Positions 1-10,797 of a stretch of 64,000 nt of DNA are shown piece after piece. The stretch covers positions 1-64,000 of the forward strand of contig JALQPE010000653.1 in assembly GCA_030407315.1 (NCBI GenBank), written 5' to 3'. A program made the translations under genes and the position numbers. The notes under the pieces were generated by a model. The model worked only from the letters and a program-made list of their open reading frames with translations, had not been told where the DNA came from and made no database searches. Origin of the DNA: Asparagopsis taxiformis (taxonomy: Eukaryota > Rhodophyta > Florideophyceae > Bonnemaisoniales > Bonnemaisoniaceae). The stretch's first letter is position 1. Each line of letters starts with the position of its first letter.

Positions 1-1035
1 AATCCCTAATCCCCTAAATCCCCTAATCCCCTAATCCCCTAAATCCCCTAATCCCCTAATCCCCTAATCCCCTAATCCCCTAATCCCCTAATCCCCTAAT
101 CCCCTAATCCCTAAAAATCCCCTAATCCCCTAAATCCCCTAATCCCCTAATCCCCTAATCCCCTAATCCCTAATCCCCTAATCCCCTAATCCCCTAATCC
201 CCTAAATCCCCTAACCCCTAATCCCCTAATCCCCTAATCCCTAATCCCCTAATCCCCTAATCCCCTAATCCCCTAATCCCCTAATCCCCTAATCCCCTAA
301 TCCCCTAATCCCCTAATCCCTAATCCCCTAATCCCCTAATCCCCTAATCCCCTAAAACCCCTAATCCCCTAATCCCCTAATCCCTAATCCCCTAATCCCC
401 TAATCCCCTAATCCCCTAATCCCTAATCCCCTAATCCCCTAATCCCCTAATCCTAATAAACCCCCTAAAAAAAATCCCCTAATCCCCTAATCCCCTAATC
501 CCCTAAATCCCCTAATCCCCTAATCCCCTAAAATCCCTAATCCCCTAAATCCCCTAAAACACCCTAAATCCCCTAATCCCCTAATCCCCTAAAAATCCCC
601 TAATCCCCTAATCCCCTAATCCCCTAATCCCCTAATCCCCTAATCCCCTAATCCCCTAATCCCCTAATCCCTAATCCCCTAAATCCCCTAATCCCCTAAT
701 CCCCTAATCCCCTAATCCCCTAAATCCCCTAATCCCCTAATCCCCTAAATCCCCTAATCCCCTAATCCCCTAATCCCCTAAAAAATCCCCTAAATCCCCT
801 AAATCCCTAATCCCCTAATCCCCTAATCCCCTAATCCCCTAATCCCCTAATCCCCTAATCCCCCTAATCCCTTAATCCCCTAAATATCCCCTAATTAATC
901 CCCTAAAATCCCCTAATCCCCTAAATCCCCTAATTCCCCTAATCCCTAATTAATCCCCTAAAATCCCCCTAATCCCCTAATAAATCCCCTAATTCCCCTA
1001 AATCCCCTAATCCCCTAAATCCCCTAATCCCCTAA
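1..1035. repeat. Telomeric repeat tract, CCCCTAAT-type
   Basis: The first 1,035 bases are almost entirely the unit CCCCTAAT with variants CCCTAAT, CCCCTAAAT and CCCCTAAAAAT. The C-rich strand runs 5' to 3' inward from the left edge, as expected for a left chromosome end; the G-rich strand reads ATTAGGGG toward the terminus. Variants become denser in the proximal 200 bp (for example units with TTCCCC or an inserted TAAT near 880-1000), typical of an older inner zone. The dominant 8-mer differs from TTAGGG, TTTAGGG and TTTTAGGG. Confidence 0.96.
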
Positions 1036-4000
1036 GCAAAAAACTGTCTCTACTCCGGCTCTCACTGCTCGGGCTGCGCGGCGACTGTCGGATGATCACC
1101 CCTTCTCCGCGTCGCGACCAACAACCGTCTGCATCATCGGATGATCATACTCTTCCACCATAGCATTACAGTAACGTATGCAACACTATTTCATCCAACG
1201 CTGCCGAGCCGGCAACAATAGTAAAAAGGTGCAATGACTGGCGAAGCATCATCAACACCAGCAGCACACCAATTGTACCAACAGTGATAACCCCATCATT
1301 TCGTCGATTACATACGCAACCTCGTCGATGGTGCTGTGCTGTCATCGGATCATCATTCGCCACTGTCTGTCCGTTTCAGTGGGATCGTTTCCACCGCTGT
1401 CTACACCATTAACCCCAGTTGTCACCAGCATGGATGGTCCCTATTGAATCCGACAACTAGAGCTAGCATATTCTCCAGTCTCCTGATCCCGGGAATGTGT
1501 ACCCCTTACAACTCACCAATTGCAACATCATGTCAAAGTCGACATCCGTGATGTGCTCATGACATCCTTCTGTTGTGATCATGTGGAGCCCTCTCACTGT
1601 TCGTACACACAACCTGAATCTGCATGCATACACTGGAGTGTACTAGGCTGCAATGCAAATGAAATCTTGATGCCGCTCAAACCTTAACATGGTTTTCATT
1701 TCTGTGATGGTCTGAACGGTCTGATTGAAGACTACGGCAACCGCGAAAGCTGTAAACCTTGGGTGTAGAGCGATACATGCAGTCCATGAACTCACAGTAT
1801 TTGATAGCTAGTAGGCGCAAAACTTCGGTACCTATAATCCAATATAGGTACAGCCAATGGAAACAGAATCAGTAGCCTATATTCCGATTAGGACGAACGA
1901 GATTAAAACTAACTGCTGGTCTTCACTGGAACAGATGTGTGGCTCTCGAGGTGATAGATGAAATCTGTACCGTCACGTACGGGTGTTCATCGAGGCACAA
2001 CTGCAGTGAACAAAAGCATGTTCTCGGTCCCTTCGGTACAAACAATAGATGGTCTAGCTACTCTGAGCTCCGTGATTTCGTAGTTCCCTGATGCTCTCAG
2101 CTTCGCTGCCATATCGCAATCTCCCGTGAGACACCCCTATACCCCCTACAATTTTCCAAGTCGACACGATGAGATCCACCCAGTTCTGATTTTGTACCCC
2201 TAAGCTGAGCGGGGAGACATCGCCCTGCAGCAAGACAGCACTTCAATAAGCTGGCAGCGAATCCAATTCTCAGGCGTCGTTCCCGAACAATCTCTTCGAA
2301 TACCTGTTCTAGTTTTCCACTGAACAAACTGACACCGCCATTTCCCCTAGCCTGGTTCCTGTAGAAAACTCCATCTAGCTGGAAAGCAGAGCTTTGGAGC
2401 ACAACATACAATTCGGTCAACATGAACATATTCAACTCCAATGCTCTGGGCCCCACGCGCAGAAAGCAATATAAAGCAAATTATTGGCGTATTAACCCTA
2501 GTATCCAAGCGATGACTCTGCAAAGTTCCCGGGAGCTGCGACTAGGTACCTGAGACAGAGTCAAACTATTAAAGTTTTGGCCAGGCCTTTCAGCTCGACC
2601 GCCATGGGTAATATGGAGAACCCGTTTTCGGTTTTTACATTGACAAAGCGTCAGTGAAACATTATACCTGGATATTCATTTCTCATCGCACGCATTTGGT
2701 AATGCAGCTAAGCTTTTCACATCATCACAACCTACCTACCTGGCAACGGATTCGATCACGTACAAAGCCCCAAGCCAAAGCACAATAATTGTATTCACCA
2801 GGTAACTCGTGCTCAACCCGACCCCTGGTCTCTACGTTCTTTCCGTTATCCCACTCTCCATGTGTCCAGCATACTTACCTTTTTTACTTTCCCATCCTCT
2901 TTCGCCTGAGTAAATTGTACCCAGAGCGGCAGCCATTCTTGCGGTATTATTACTCAGGCAGTATCAACGCCCCTAGATCCCGATACATCGCGTCTTAATT
3001 AGTGCCTACATCCGCTACCATGCGTCGGCTCTTCCATCCATAGCGGCCCTAGAGCCTACAGTGTCTCCATACAGTGATGTACCCTACAAAGCAGTCTTCA
3101 TTGGGACAATATTACCCAAAGGGAGATGTATCCCCGATCCCCAGAGCCCCACGGTCAACCCCTAGGCCTCAGTGCCTTGCCTGATGTTCTCCTACTCTAC
3201 CCTACAATCCTGTCCCTGGTCGGACTTGACAACATGGGCTGGATCCCTCCCAGAGCGTACAAGAGTTTGTGTACCCTGAGGTAGCCTTCTTCACGGAAAT
3301 ATTACCCAACCAGCAGAGATTACCAAGTCCCTACAGGCCATATACCAGGCCCCCAAGTCCTGTCCAGTTGCCTGCCGCTATGCTATTCGTCCCACTACCC
3401 TGAGCCTGCTCTGTGCTGCTCAGTTTTCCTGCTTTCAGTTATTGACTGCTCTCCAAATTTCAACCCTGAAGCAGTGTTTCTACGGCAACACTGCCCTCCC
3501 ATCGACAACTCCCAGGTCTACAATTCCTCTGAGATATTTTGAGTGGATATGTTCCTTGATGCTCTGCTTTCCTACTTTAGTACAGTTTTCAACAGTGCAG
3601 ACCATCACTACTGTTTCATGCTCTAAAAACGTGCAATGAGCACTGCCTTCAAGGCACATACCTACATGCCGATATAGTGTCAGCGATGGCAGTTCTGTTA
3701 TCCCCTGAAAGTCTAATCTGAATAATCACACTGTGTTCCGCATATTAAAACGCAGTTCTTCTTTAGACGCACCAGCAGAAAGTCTGCCCTACTCCCGTTA
3801 ACGAATACACTTCCGTCCCTTATATGATATTGTTCTGGTGTACTGCAACCTTTATGTGTGGGTCTGGGCTCTCGCCCCGCCCCTGTGCCTGTTTGTGCGG
3901 ACAACATTTGTTATACTTTTCCCATTTTCAAACAAGAACGGGCTTCCTAGACGAGATGATGGTCGAGGTGCCAGTTCAATCCCTGTTCAGTGGTTCTTGA

Positions 4001-4157
4001 ACCAGTGTTCTTGTGAATGCGATCACCATTAGTAGAAGCATTATTGCCTGGTTATAAGTTGTTCAGACGGCATCCTATGTCAGCATAACTGCAGGGGTCC
4101 TCGCTCTGTGAATATATATACTCTGCCCCAACAGTACCAGCACCGAAATAGAAAGAA

Positions 4158-4240
4158 TAGCTCATCTGGGTAATTATTCATTCAAGAATGAGAGGGCCCC
4201 GGTTCGAGTCTCGCCAAAATTTGAAAATTTATTTTTATAT
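4158..4240 (+). repeat. tRNA-derived SINE-like block (A box and B box)
   Basis: TAGCTCATCTGG at 4158-4169 resembles a Pol III A box. GGTTCGAGTCT at 4201-4211 resembles a B box (T-arm). Their 43-bp spacing is what a tRNA would have, and a CATTC/GAATG anticodon-like stem lies between them. The T-arm stem pairs badly (C-C mismatches) and an AT-rich tail follows directly, so this looks like a tRNA-derived retroposon head rather than a working tRNA. No second copy was noticed in the window. Confidence 0.35.
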
Positions 4241-4959
4241 AATTGAGGAGGTGGTTGTGGGACTGATCATCCCATGCTGCCTCCGCACCGTCCTAATGCT
4301 TGAAGCGCTTCCGGGAGCAGTGGGTTGGTTTCTACCACTATAAAAATTGATTTGGGGGGCTTTGGGACAGTAAATCCTGGAGGCTGCCTATATCTAGCTG
4401 AAGGTGACTCATAGCAACCCTTCCATGGTTACGTGATTTCGTTGTGTTGTGTGCTCGTCCTGTCCGAAACGTCCTCTCCCGGAAGAGATGCTGGTGGCCG
4501 CGGTCTCGTGGGAGAGAGATCGCAGGGGTGGATCTTTTTTAGATCTATTTGCAGAGATATTGTTTAGATCAGAGGTCGAGTATGAGTCCCTTACAGAAAA
4601 GAGGTCGGAGTAGAGGTACATTGTTCTGTACACAACGCACATGCATGAACTGTGGATGAGGTGTTGACATGGCATGCGTGTGCTCGGAACATTGGCTGTG
4701 TACATCGCGCAGTTGTCTATGGTTCATGTACTACGTTGCACACGTGCTTCAGAGTGGGCGCCTGGATATGTGTGCCAGCCTGTAGGCTACAGCTAATCCG
4801 CGACATGTACTACCGTGGCTGCAGTACCACACGTGTACTCGGAGCATTGTGCTGTGACTGCAACAGTACACGTGTGGCAGTGGCACTGGAGAGCTAGCGG
4901 GAGCATGTACACGTTGTGCAGAGGTGGCAACTTGAAGCACCAATGAGAGGGCGCTGGAC

Positions 4960-5004
4960 GGTAAGTCCGACGTCGGAATTCTGGTTGGGGTTGTCGGACT
5001 TACA
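4960..5004. repeat. Inverted repeat beside the retroelement junction
   Basis: GTAAGTCCGAC at 4961-4971 is mirrored by GTCGGACTTAC at 4993-5003, giving an 11-bp stem with a loop of about 21 bases. It lies 150 bp upstream of the point where Ty3 copy 1 begins abruptly. It may be a small foldback remnant or a hairpin involved in the truncation; function is unknown. Confidence 0.5.
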
Positions 5005-5153
5005 GCCGAACGGCGTAATATTTCTCATACCACGGCGCGGAGCTGGCTGATGGACCGGGCCAGACGCTGCAGCCAATGGGACCCGTGGCAAATCTGGCCC
5101 GGTGGGAACTGTAGCTGTGGTGAATGGACTTGAAAACGTCGAGGAATATAATA

Positions 5154-5648
5154 AGGGTTAATCCAGAAAAGGTTGACGTCCTTAAAACCTGGCCAAAACC
5201 AAAATCATTGACAGAGTTGAGAAGTTTCCTTGGTCTCTTACAGTTTTTCCGAAGGTTCATTCCGAAATTCTCTGGGATTGCGGCTCCATTGACGGATCTG
5301 ACGAAGAAAGAAAAGGGTATTGGACAATGGGATGAAATCTGTGATGAAGCTTTCCAAAAATTGAAAGATGCAATGATTCAGGCTCCAATATTAGTTGCAC
5401 CTGATTGGAGAAAGGCCTTCCGAGGTCATGTTGATGCATCTCAGCTCGCTGTTGGTGGTACTCTAACTCAGCTGGACGAGAATGGGAAGGATCGTGTTAT
5501 TGCCTTCTACTCAAAGAAGTTATCATCCACTGAGGCAGATTATACAGCGAATGACCGAGAACTTTTGGCTTTGATTTGTTTCTTGGAAAGATTTAGATGT
5601 TACCTCGAAGGAGTTGAATTTGAAATATTCACAGACAACCAAGTGCTA
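5154..5648 (+). pseudogene. pol: Ty3 pol fragment (RT C-terminus and RNase H, copy 1)
   Basis: This piece encodes the end of the reverse transcriptase thumb/connection and RNase H. It includes the RNase H start FRGHVDASQ and the FTDNQV motif, and matches copy-2 pol residues about 504-668. The open frame continues a few codons upstream and downstream into unrelated DNA, but those ends are read-through and not part of the protein. Without RT, protease and gag, and broken by the TIR insertion exactly after codon CTA, it cannot make a working polyprotein. Confidence 0.93.
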
Positions 5649-5661
5649 CACTACGGTGTTG
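5649..5661 (+). repeat. Left terminal inverted repeat of the 14.55-kb element
   Basis: CACTACGGTGTTG directly follows the duplicated TA (5647-5648). It is the reverse complement of 20186-20198. A longer relation holds loosely: both ends continue with a purine-rich run and then ACAGT-type motifs. Confidence 0.95.
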
Positions 5662-5671
5662 AAAAGGGGGC

Positions 5672-6015
5672 CTCAGACAGTACTGCGAGACAGTGATTTT
5701 TACTGTCTGAGACAGTAAAAATCACTATGCGGCAAATGAAAATTAATGCCACACTTGGAGACAGTGATTTGCACTGTCTGGCAGACAGTACGGAACACTG
5801 TCTGCAGACAGTAAAAAACACTGTCTCACAGTACTGTCTGAGGCAGTGAATGGAGACAGTAAAAATTAATGATTTATTCAATAGTTGGATATGATGTAAT
5901 TTACTGTACTGGGCAGTGTTGGCGGATAGTGTTTTGTATTGGCCAAGGCAACATGGCCGGATAGTGAAATACGCTGCCTGGGACAATAGATGGAACCAAC
6001 ACGGTGCACTGTCCT
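5672..6015. repeat. Left subterminal ACAGT/ACTGT cluster
   Basis: Short palindromic blocks such as CAGTGATTTTTACTGTCTG, GACAGTAAAAATCACT and CACTGTCTGCAGACAGT recur every 15-30 bp. They combine ACAGT and ACTGT in both orientations, as do those at the right end. Clustered subterminal motifs are the usual form of transposase-binding sites in large plant and algal TIR elements; that role is inferred. Confidence 0.75.
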
Positions 6016-6385
6016 GGGCAGTACCTGGAGACAGTGATTTTCACTGTCCTGGGCAGTACCTGGAGACAGTGATTTTCACTGTCCTGGGCAGTACCTGGAG
6101 ACAGTGATTTTCACTGTCCTGGGCAGTACCTGGAGACAGTGATTTTCACTGTCCTGGGCAGTACCTGTAGACAGTACTTTGTGCTGCCCTGGGCAGTACC
6201 TGTAGACAGTATTTCGTGCTGCCCTGGGCAGCACCTGTAGACAGTACTTTGTGCTGCCCTGGGCAGCACCTGTAGACAGTACTTTGTGCTGCCCTGGGCA
6301 GCACCTGGAGATAGTACTTTGTGCTGTCCTGGGCAGCACCTGGAGACAGTATTTCGTGCTGCCCTGGGTAGCACCTGGAGACAGT
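6016..6385 (+). repeat. 35-bp tandem repeat, about 10.5 copies, subterminal
   Basis: The unit GGGCAGTACCTGGAGACAGT plus 15 more bases recurs at 6016, 6051, 6086, 6121, 6156 and onward with a 35-bp period to about 6385. Early copies contain the palindrome GACAGTGATTTTCACTGTC; later copies drift to ACTTTGTGCTGCC and GCAGCACCTG. The long minus-strand frames across it are a by-product of the repeat and not genes. Confidence 0.93.
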
Positions 6386-8265
6386 AAAAGTAGTGTCCTG
6401 ATATAGTAAAATTCGGTGTCTGGGAGTGGTGGATGAGATGGAGCGTCACGCTGTCGTGGGCATCTTTCTGGGGTAGAGGAAGGCAGTTCTAGCGCTATGA
6501 GGATGGGGCATGGACGGTATTCATATGGGAATGGACAGAATAGTACGGCTAGGAATTTTTATTTCGTAGTGACTATGAGCTAGCGAGAGGTATACGCGGT
6601 AGGATAGGTAGCAATCTAAGAGGGTGCGATATGGGAAGCTTCACTCTGGATTTGTTTATTTGCGCAGGCTACATTGAGAATAAACAATCCCTATGTTAAA
6701 AATGCTACTACAACTAACACTATTCCGACGAGTAAAACTAAAACTACTAGAAAAGTCTAGAAATCTATCAACTGATTGAGCTGCATGAATAAGCTAGGAA
6801 ATGAAGAGAAGAAGAAAAAATGATGTATAGAAAGGAAACAAGTTAGTGACGTTGAATTGGAGAGGGAAATTGATGGTGATTAGGAGACTAACGTACCTTA
6901 ACAAATACCATTGCATCCCAAATTGAGATATGTACTCACAGGCAGAAAAGAAAATTAGTGGAGAAGTGGTAAGAGAGAAAGATAAATGAAAGTAGAAGTG
7001 GAACACTCACCGACTGGAAACCTGAGAAAGAGAAAACGAATAGAAAACTGGGTTAGTGGCGTGAGTTGTGGAAACGTACCATCATGGTTCATATCCGTCG
7101 GAGACAAAGCAACAACTTTGGCCTTGGAAGCCGTATTGATGATCTAAAACTTACGCTTTGGAAGCAGTTTAGATGATCTATACGGCTTCCACGGCCAGGG
7201 TTGTTGCTTTGTTTCCGACGGATATGAAGATGGAAACAGGGATTTCCAGAATCTTTCGTTTAAGTAGTACTCTACGGGCGGAAATGACGTGTAGGAGAAC
7301 AATAGAGGGATGAGTTTGAAACGGAGCGGTGCGATGGGAGGCCCAGAAAAACGATACCTAGGCTGCGAATTACGCTTGGAAGCACATGATCTGGCAGAGG
7401 AGGCGCACATTATCGTATCTTCTACCGCCTTTTATTGTCTAGAATGACGTCATCACTACAGAAATATAGGAAAAACACTAGCATATGGGGCCTACAGGAC
7501 AGGCGGAGGTGAAGAGTAAGAAAAATGGCGCACTTTCCTGGACGAGGAGTCCGCGCTTCCAGTGATGATGTGGATGGTATATATCGATAACGTCATTGTA
7601 TGCTCCGAGTACACTTGGCAGGCAGTCAAAGCGGGCCACGTGGATGGTGGCGGTTAGGAAACAGCAGTGTCGAAGAATTTTTATAATTTTCATGTTTCAA
7701 GCGAGCAGTGAGTCTGCATTGCAATATAAAAATGTATCCTAATTTAAGATATCACACCGAGTACGATTCAACGAGACATCGTGTTTTCACCTTGTGAATA
7801 GGGCCGAGAATATGGTAGAGTATACGAGTAGGAACTACGTGCATGAGAAAATCAGATTCAGTATTAGTGCTTAGAGCATCACTGCGTAACAAACGGAAGT
7901 GGATACGTCTTGGCCAGGATGGTGTTTAGGGAATGCGATACAAGATAGCAAAACGATATTGAGTAGGTCGAGCCCGGATGAAATAGCAATCATTGTGCAT
8001 AAAGTAATGAGCATAGGACAAATCATTGTGGTGAAACAGTTCATTGGATCGAATGAAAGCCAGGAAAGGTTTCTTAATGGTTGAATTTAGTGGCGGAGAA
8101 ATATAATTCTGCACTATAGCGGAGAAGTAGCGGAAAAGAGTAAATCTCCTTCAGCAAGCGAGACATGCATCAATATTGCCCAGTATAGTTCGTCTGAAGT
8201 GCAAGTTGAACCTCGCAAAGTGAATATCAGAGGTCGTTGGCTAGTGGTTGAAGAAGTCTGCAACG
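6386..8265. other. Interior of TIR element without a supported gene
   Basis: No frame with a recognisable domain is present. AT-rich DNA spans about 6640-7060, the foldback at 7090-7226 is listed separately, and the rest is unassigned. Short open frames on the minus strand (for example 7144-7410) overlap the foldback and have no recognisable content. Confidence 0.5.
7090..7226. repeat. Foldback element with arms of about 60 bp
   Basis: CATATCCGTCGGAGACAAAG at 7090 is mirrored by CTTTGTTTCCGACGGATATG ending at 7226. Pairing continues inward through GGAAGCCGTAT and GATGATCTAAAACT on both sides. The arms are slightly imperfect and separated by about a dozen bases, giving a long hairpin typical of a MITE or foldback element. 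Confidence 0.85.
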
Positions 8266-8692
8266 ATGGAGCAATTCTTGAAAACGGATTTGGCTGCAGA
8301 AAACTATTCCGAACAGGCCAGAGTTCGTGCAGTTCTCTTCGACGGAGAATCTGGCTGGGTGTACGGTGAAATTTTTGTTCAACGGATCGTTTAGGGGTGC
8401 TCCGGACGTCCAAAATTGTGTCAACCTCGAGATGACGGCGTACTACACTTGTAGCCGTTGGTGGGCCGGGCTGAAACCGAACTCGGTTGGTACCATTGGG
8501 CAGGAATGGATTGCTGGTTTGTTGGAAATCTTCGGGTACGTGAAGGAGGTGGCCGAGTATTGGAACGTTTCGGATGTGTTGAGGATGCTGGATGGCTCCA
8601 TTCCCAGCGTGGGTGACCCGAGCAAGAGCTTCGACATTCACTCACGCGTTGTCGAAGTTTTTGCGCTGATGGTGCCCAAGAAGGGGTTCTGA
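8266..8692 (+). pseudogene. Decayed gene, N-terminal part (unknown family)
   Basis: An ATG at 8266 opens a 42-codon frame beginning MEQFLKTDLAAENYSEQARV and ending at a stop near 8394. A shifted frame then continues through 8692 with well-formed protein-like sequence (MTAYYTCSRWWAGLKPNSVG, then EIFGYVKEVAEYWNVSDVL). The two read naturally as one protein after a frameshift near 8380. I do not recognise the family. The composition (GC-richer, balanced codons) differs from the AT-rich DNA on either side, as if a real gene had been carried in. It may be the start of the same gene as 9050-10446. Confidence 0.45.
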
Positions 8693-9049
8693 GCGGACTT
8701 ACATCCCAAGGAAGGCCCTCCCAATGGCTCCAAGTTTGAGAACATCTTTCCCAATCGGAAGTCTATGTTTTGAAAGGACGCCAGGAAAATGCTCCTGCGC
8801 GTAACTGGCTACCGCGACATGTAAATGCGGAAACAATTTTACGTGGTGGACCCACACATCCCACATGCTGCGCTCCCAGTCACATGTGGTCATGATTCCG
8901 CCAACCCTTCCCCTTCCATTTCCATTTCCCTGACCATCCCTTCATCCTCCATTCCTTTGCCTTTGAAGAATCCAATTTAGGTAGTACCACCTCAATTAGA
9001 TTCTTCCAGCTATTCCGAGGCTGCCTCTGTTTCTGCCACTACCCCTGTC

Positions 9050-10446
9050 GTGTCTGCATCGTCCGGAGTGGAAACTTCTGGGAAAGTGATGCCCAAAAGG
9101 AGTACCTGCCTGAAAGAGAGTCGTTCCGGTCGTGGTGGAACAGCGACGGCGGGTGGTGCGAGCCCTGTTCAGGTCGTCGAGCTGGAGAGCGCACCCAAGG
9201 ATGCGGGTAAAAGCTCCATCCTTGGGAAGCGCAACTGGGAAACCGCTTCTGCGACGCCCGAGCCCTCTACCAAATTTGGTACTTTTAAAAGAGGAAGCTC
9301 AGTGAGACTTCATCAAAGTCGTCGTCAAAGAAATCCAAGTCGGCTTCCAGAGGACGTTCTCGGGAGCCGATTCTCCAGTTCGACGACGCCCATGAAAATC
9401 CTATTCCCGACAGTATCGTCGATGAGAATGTGGCCGCCGTTCTCCCCAGCGCAATTGCGTCTGGTAGCCCGATGAAGTACTACATGGAAATTACGACGGT
9501 AGAGACGGTGCGGGCGGAAATAAAGGCGGCAGCATTCCTGGCAGCTGCATCGCCAGGTGCTGAGGACTCGGTGGTGGAATAGTACTTTGCGGTGAAGCGG
9601 CGTTGCTGGACAACATGGGGGTGGTTGTTGTGGAAGGCCTCTTGCAGTCGTCCACGGCTGGTAGCGCGACGCATGACCTCTTCAGTCACTTTTCTCGACA
9701 GTTCCAGCTGGTTGAGGAGGTTGAAAAGCCACAGAAACCCTCCCAGCAGTCTGATTCTGATTATGAAGACAGGAAACCACAGGACGAGCCCCCAGATTTC
9801 GCCAAGCCCGGTTTTGATCCTTCGCCGTGGCATTTCATCCACAACGTGGGTGCTGCGAAGGACCGCATAGATGGTGGTCGTGGGCGACTCCCCCTGCCGC
9901 GGTGTGAATTGTGCGACAAGCTGGAGGAGGGGAATTTGGATATGTACAGGAACAAGTTGGTGGCAGAGCTTGCTCTTGGTGTTTGTGCGGATTTCTTGAA
10001 GTTGGGAATGGAGGGTGAGGATCCTGTCTTTTTCCCGAAGACAGGATTACGGCTGCTTCTTAAAACAGATGGGGCTGCGGACCAGGATGGGCACACGGAC
10101 TTCTGAGTATCCCAATTTTGAGGAGTCGGACCTACCCAATCCCCATCCTATTTCATGATGTCGAGCGGATCCGATGGGTTCTTTATAGTAGCTGCACCTT
10201 ATAGTCATGTATGCCTGGTCCATACGGACGCCGACATGTGGAAGGTTCCCGTTAACCACTTTTATGTGCCACCCTATTCCGTCTTAGTTGATCGCGGTGA
10301 CCTTTACCATTACGGGGTCGGCTTCAGGTGAGGAGATCTTCCTGTGGGAGCAGAATTTAGTCTATGGTCTGCCCACGCGCGGCCACATCTACTTGAAGAC
10401 TGAGAAGGACGTCCTCACGGACCACATCCACACCGTCGAATATTAA
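9050..10446 (+). pseudogene. Decayed gene, linker and C-terminal part (unknown family)
   Basis: Protein-like frames follow one another with at least three frame changes. The first is a Ser/Gly/Lys-rich stretch (9050-9300). A shifted frame (about 9300-9590) contains SKSSSKKSKSASRGRSRE and ends SPGAEDSVVE. Next comes 9603-10106 with PRCELCDKLEEGNLDMYRNK and a C-terminal DGHTDF. A separate frame starting at 10157 contains GSDGFFIVAAAPYSHV and VDRGDLYHYGVGF, and a last frame with YGLPTRGHIYLKTEKDVLTD stops at about 10446. The end resembles a beta-strand-rich, cupin-like sheet, but I do not name a family. An uncaptured intron structure could explain some breaks; decay explains them more simply. 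Confidence 0.45.
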
Positions 10447-10797
10447 AAGTATGACAGGAGCAATAGATAGCATACGAGAAGTATTAAAACCTATGCTATT
10501 GTTCCCTGCTATGAAGTTCTGTCTTTCTCATCTCAACATTATTCGCTTAGCCCACCTTTCTATTTTCATCTATACATCTGACCTTCATGTCATAGTTTAG
10601 TGCTACTAAGCCTATTGATTGCTACATTTTTGTATTAGTCTACAACTTTACATGATTTCACTAGCTAGACCGTAGGGGGGACTAGTTTTAGACCTTGACA
10701 ACCCGTGAGGTTCGACTATAAGAGACGTTGCTGAGATAACACATGACACAGAATGCTCCTGGAAGCCACTCACAGCCGTACAAACGTTCTGCTGAGC
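10447..10797. other. Interior of TIR element, nothing recognised
   Basis: AT-rich sequence between the decayed gene and the first large foldback. I see no gene, tandem repeat or strong hairpin in it. Confidence 0.5.

Larger units (their letters stand above)
1036..5153. other. Subtelomeric region with no supported gene
   Basis: Between the telomere and the truncated retroelement I see no open frame with a recognisable domain. The longest frame is a 119-codon minus-strand stretch at 2097-2456 that resembles nothing I know. The sequence is of mixed composition, not visibly tandem-repetitive, and includes the tRNA-like block at 4158-4214 and the inverted repeat at 4960-5004, listed separately. 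A silenced or decayed subtelomere is the simplest reading. Confidence 0.6.

Noticed and set aside
4150..4220. Functional tRNA gene
   Set aside because: The T-stem has C-C mismatches, no acceptor stem pairs, and an AT-rich tail follows the B box.
5124..5696. Independent 190-residue gene
   Set aside because: Its middle is Ty3 pol; the N-terminal 10 and C-terminal 16 codons are read-through into flanking DNA and the TIR insert.
6076..6449. Repeat protein on the minus strand
   Set aside because: The frames are produced by the 35-bp subterminal array; 35 is not a multiple of three, so the repeat cycles through frames.
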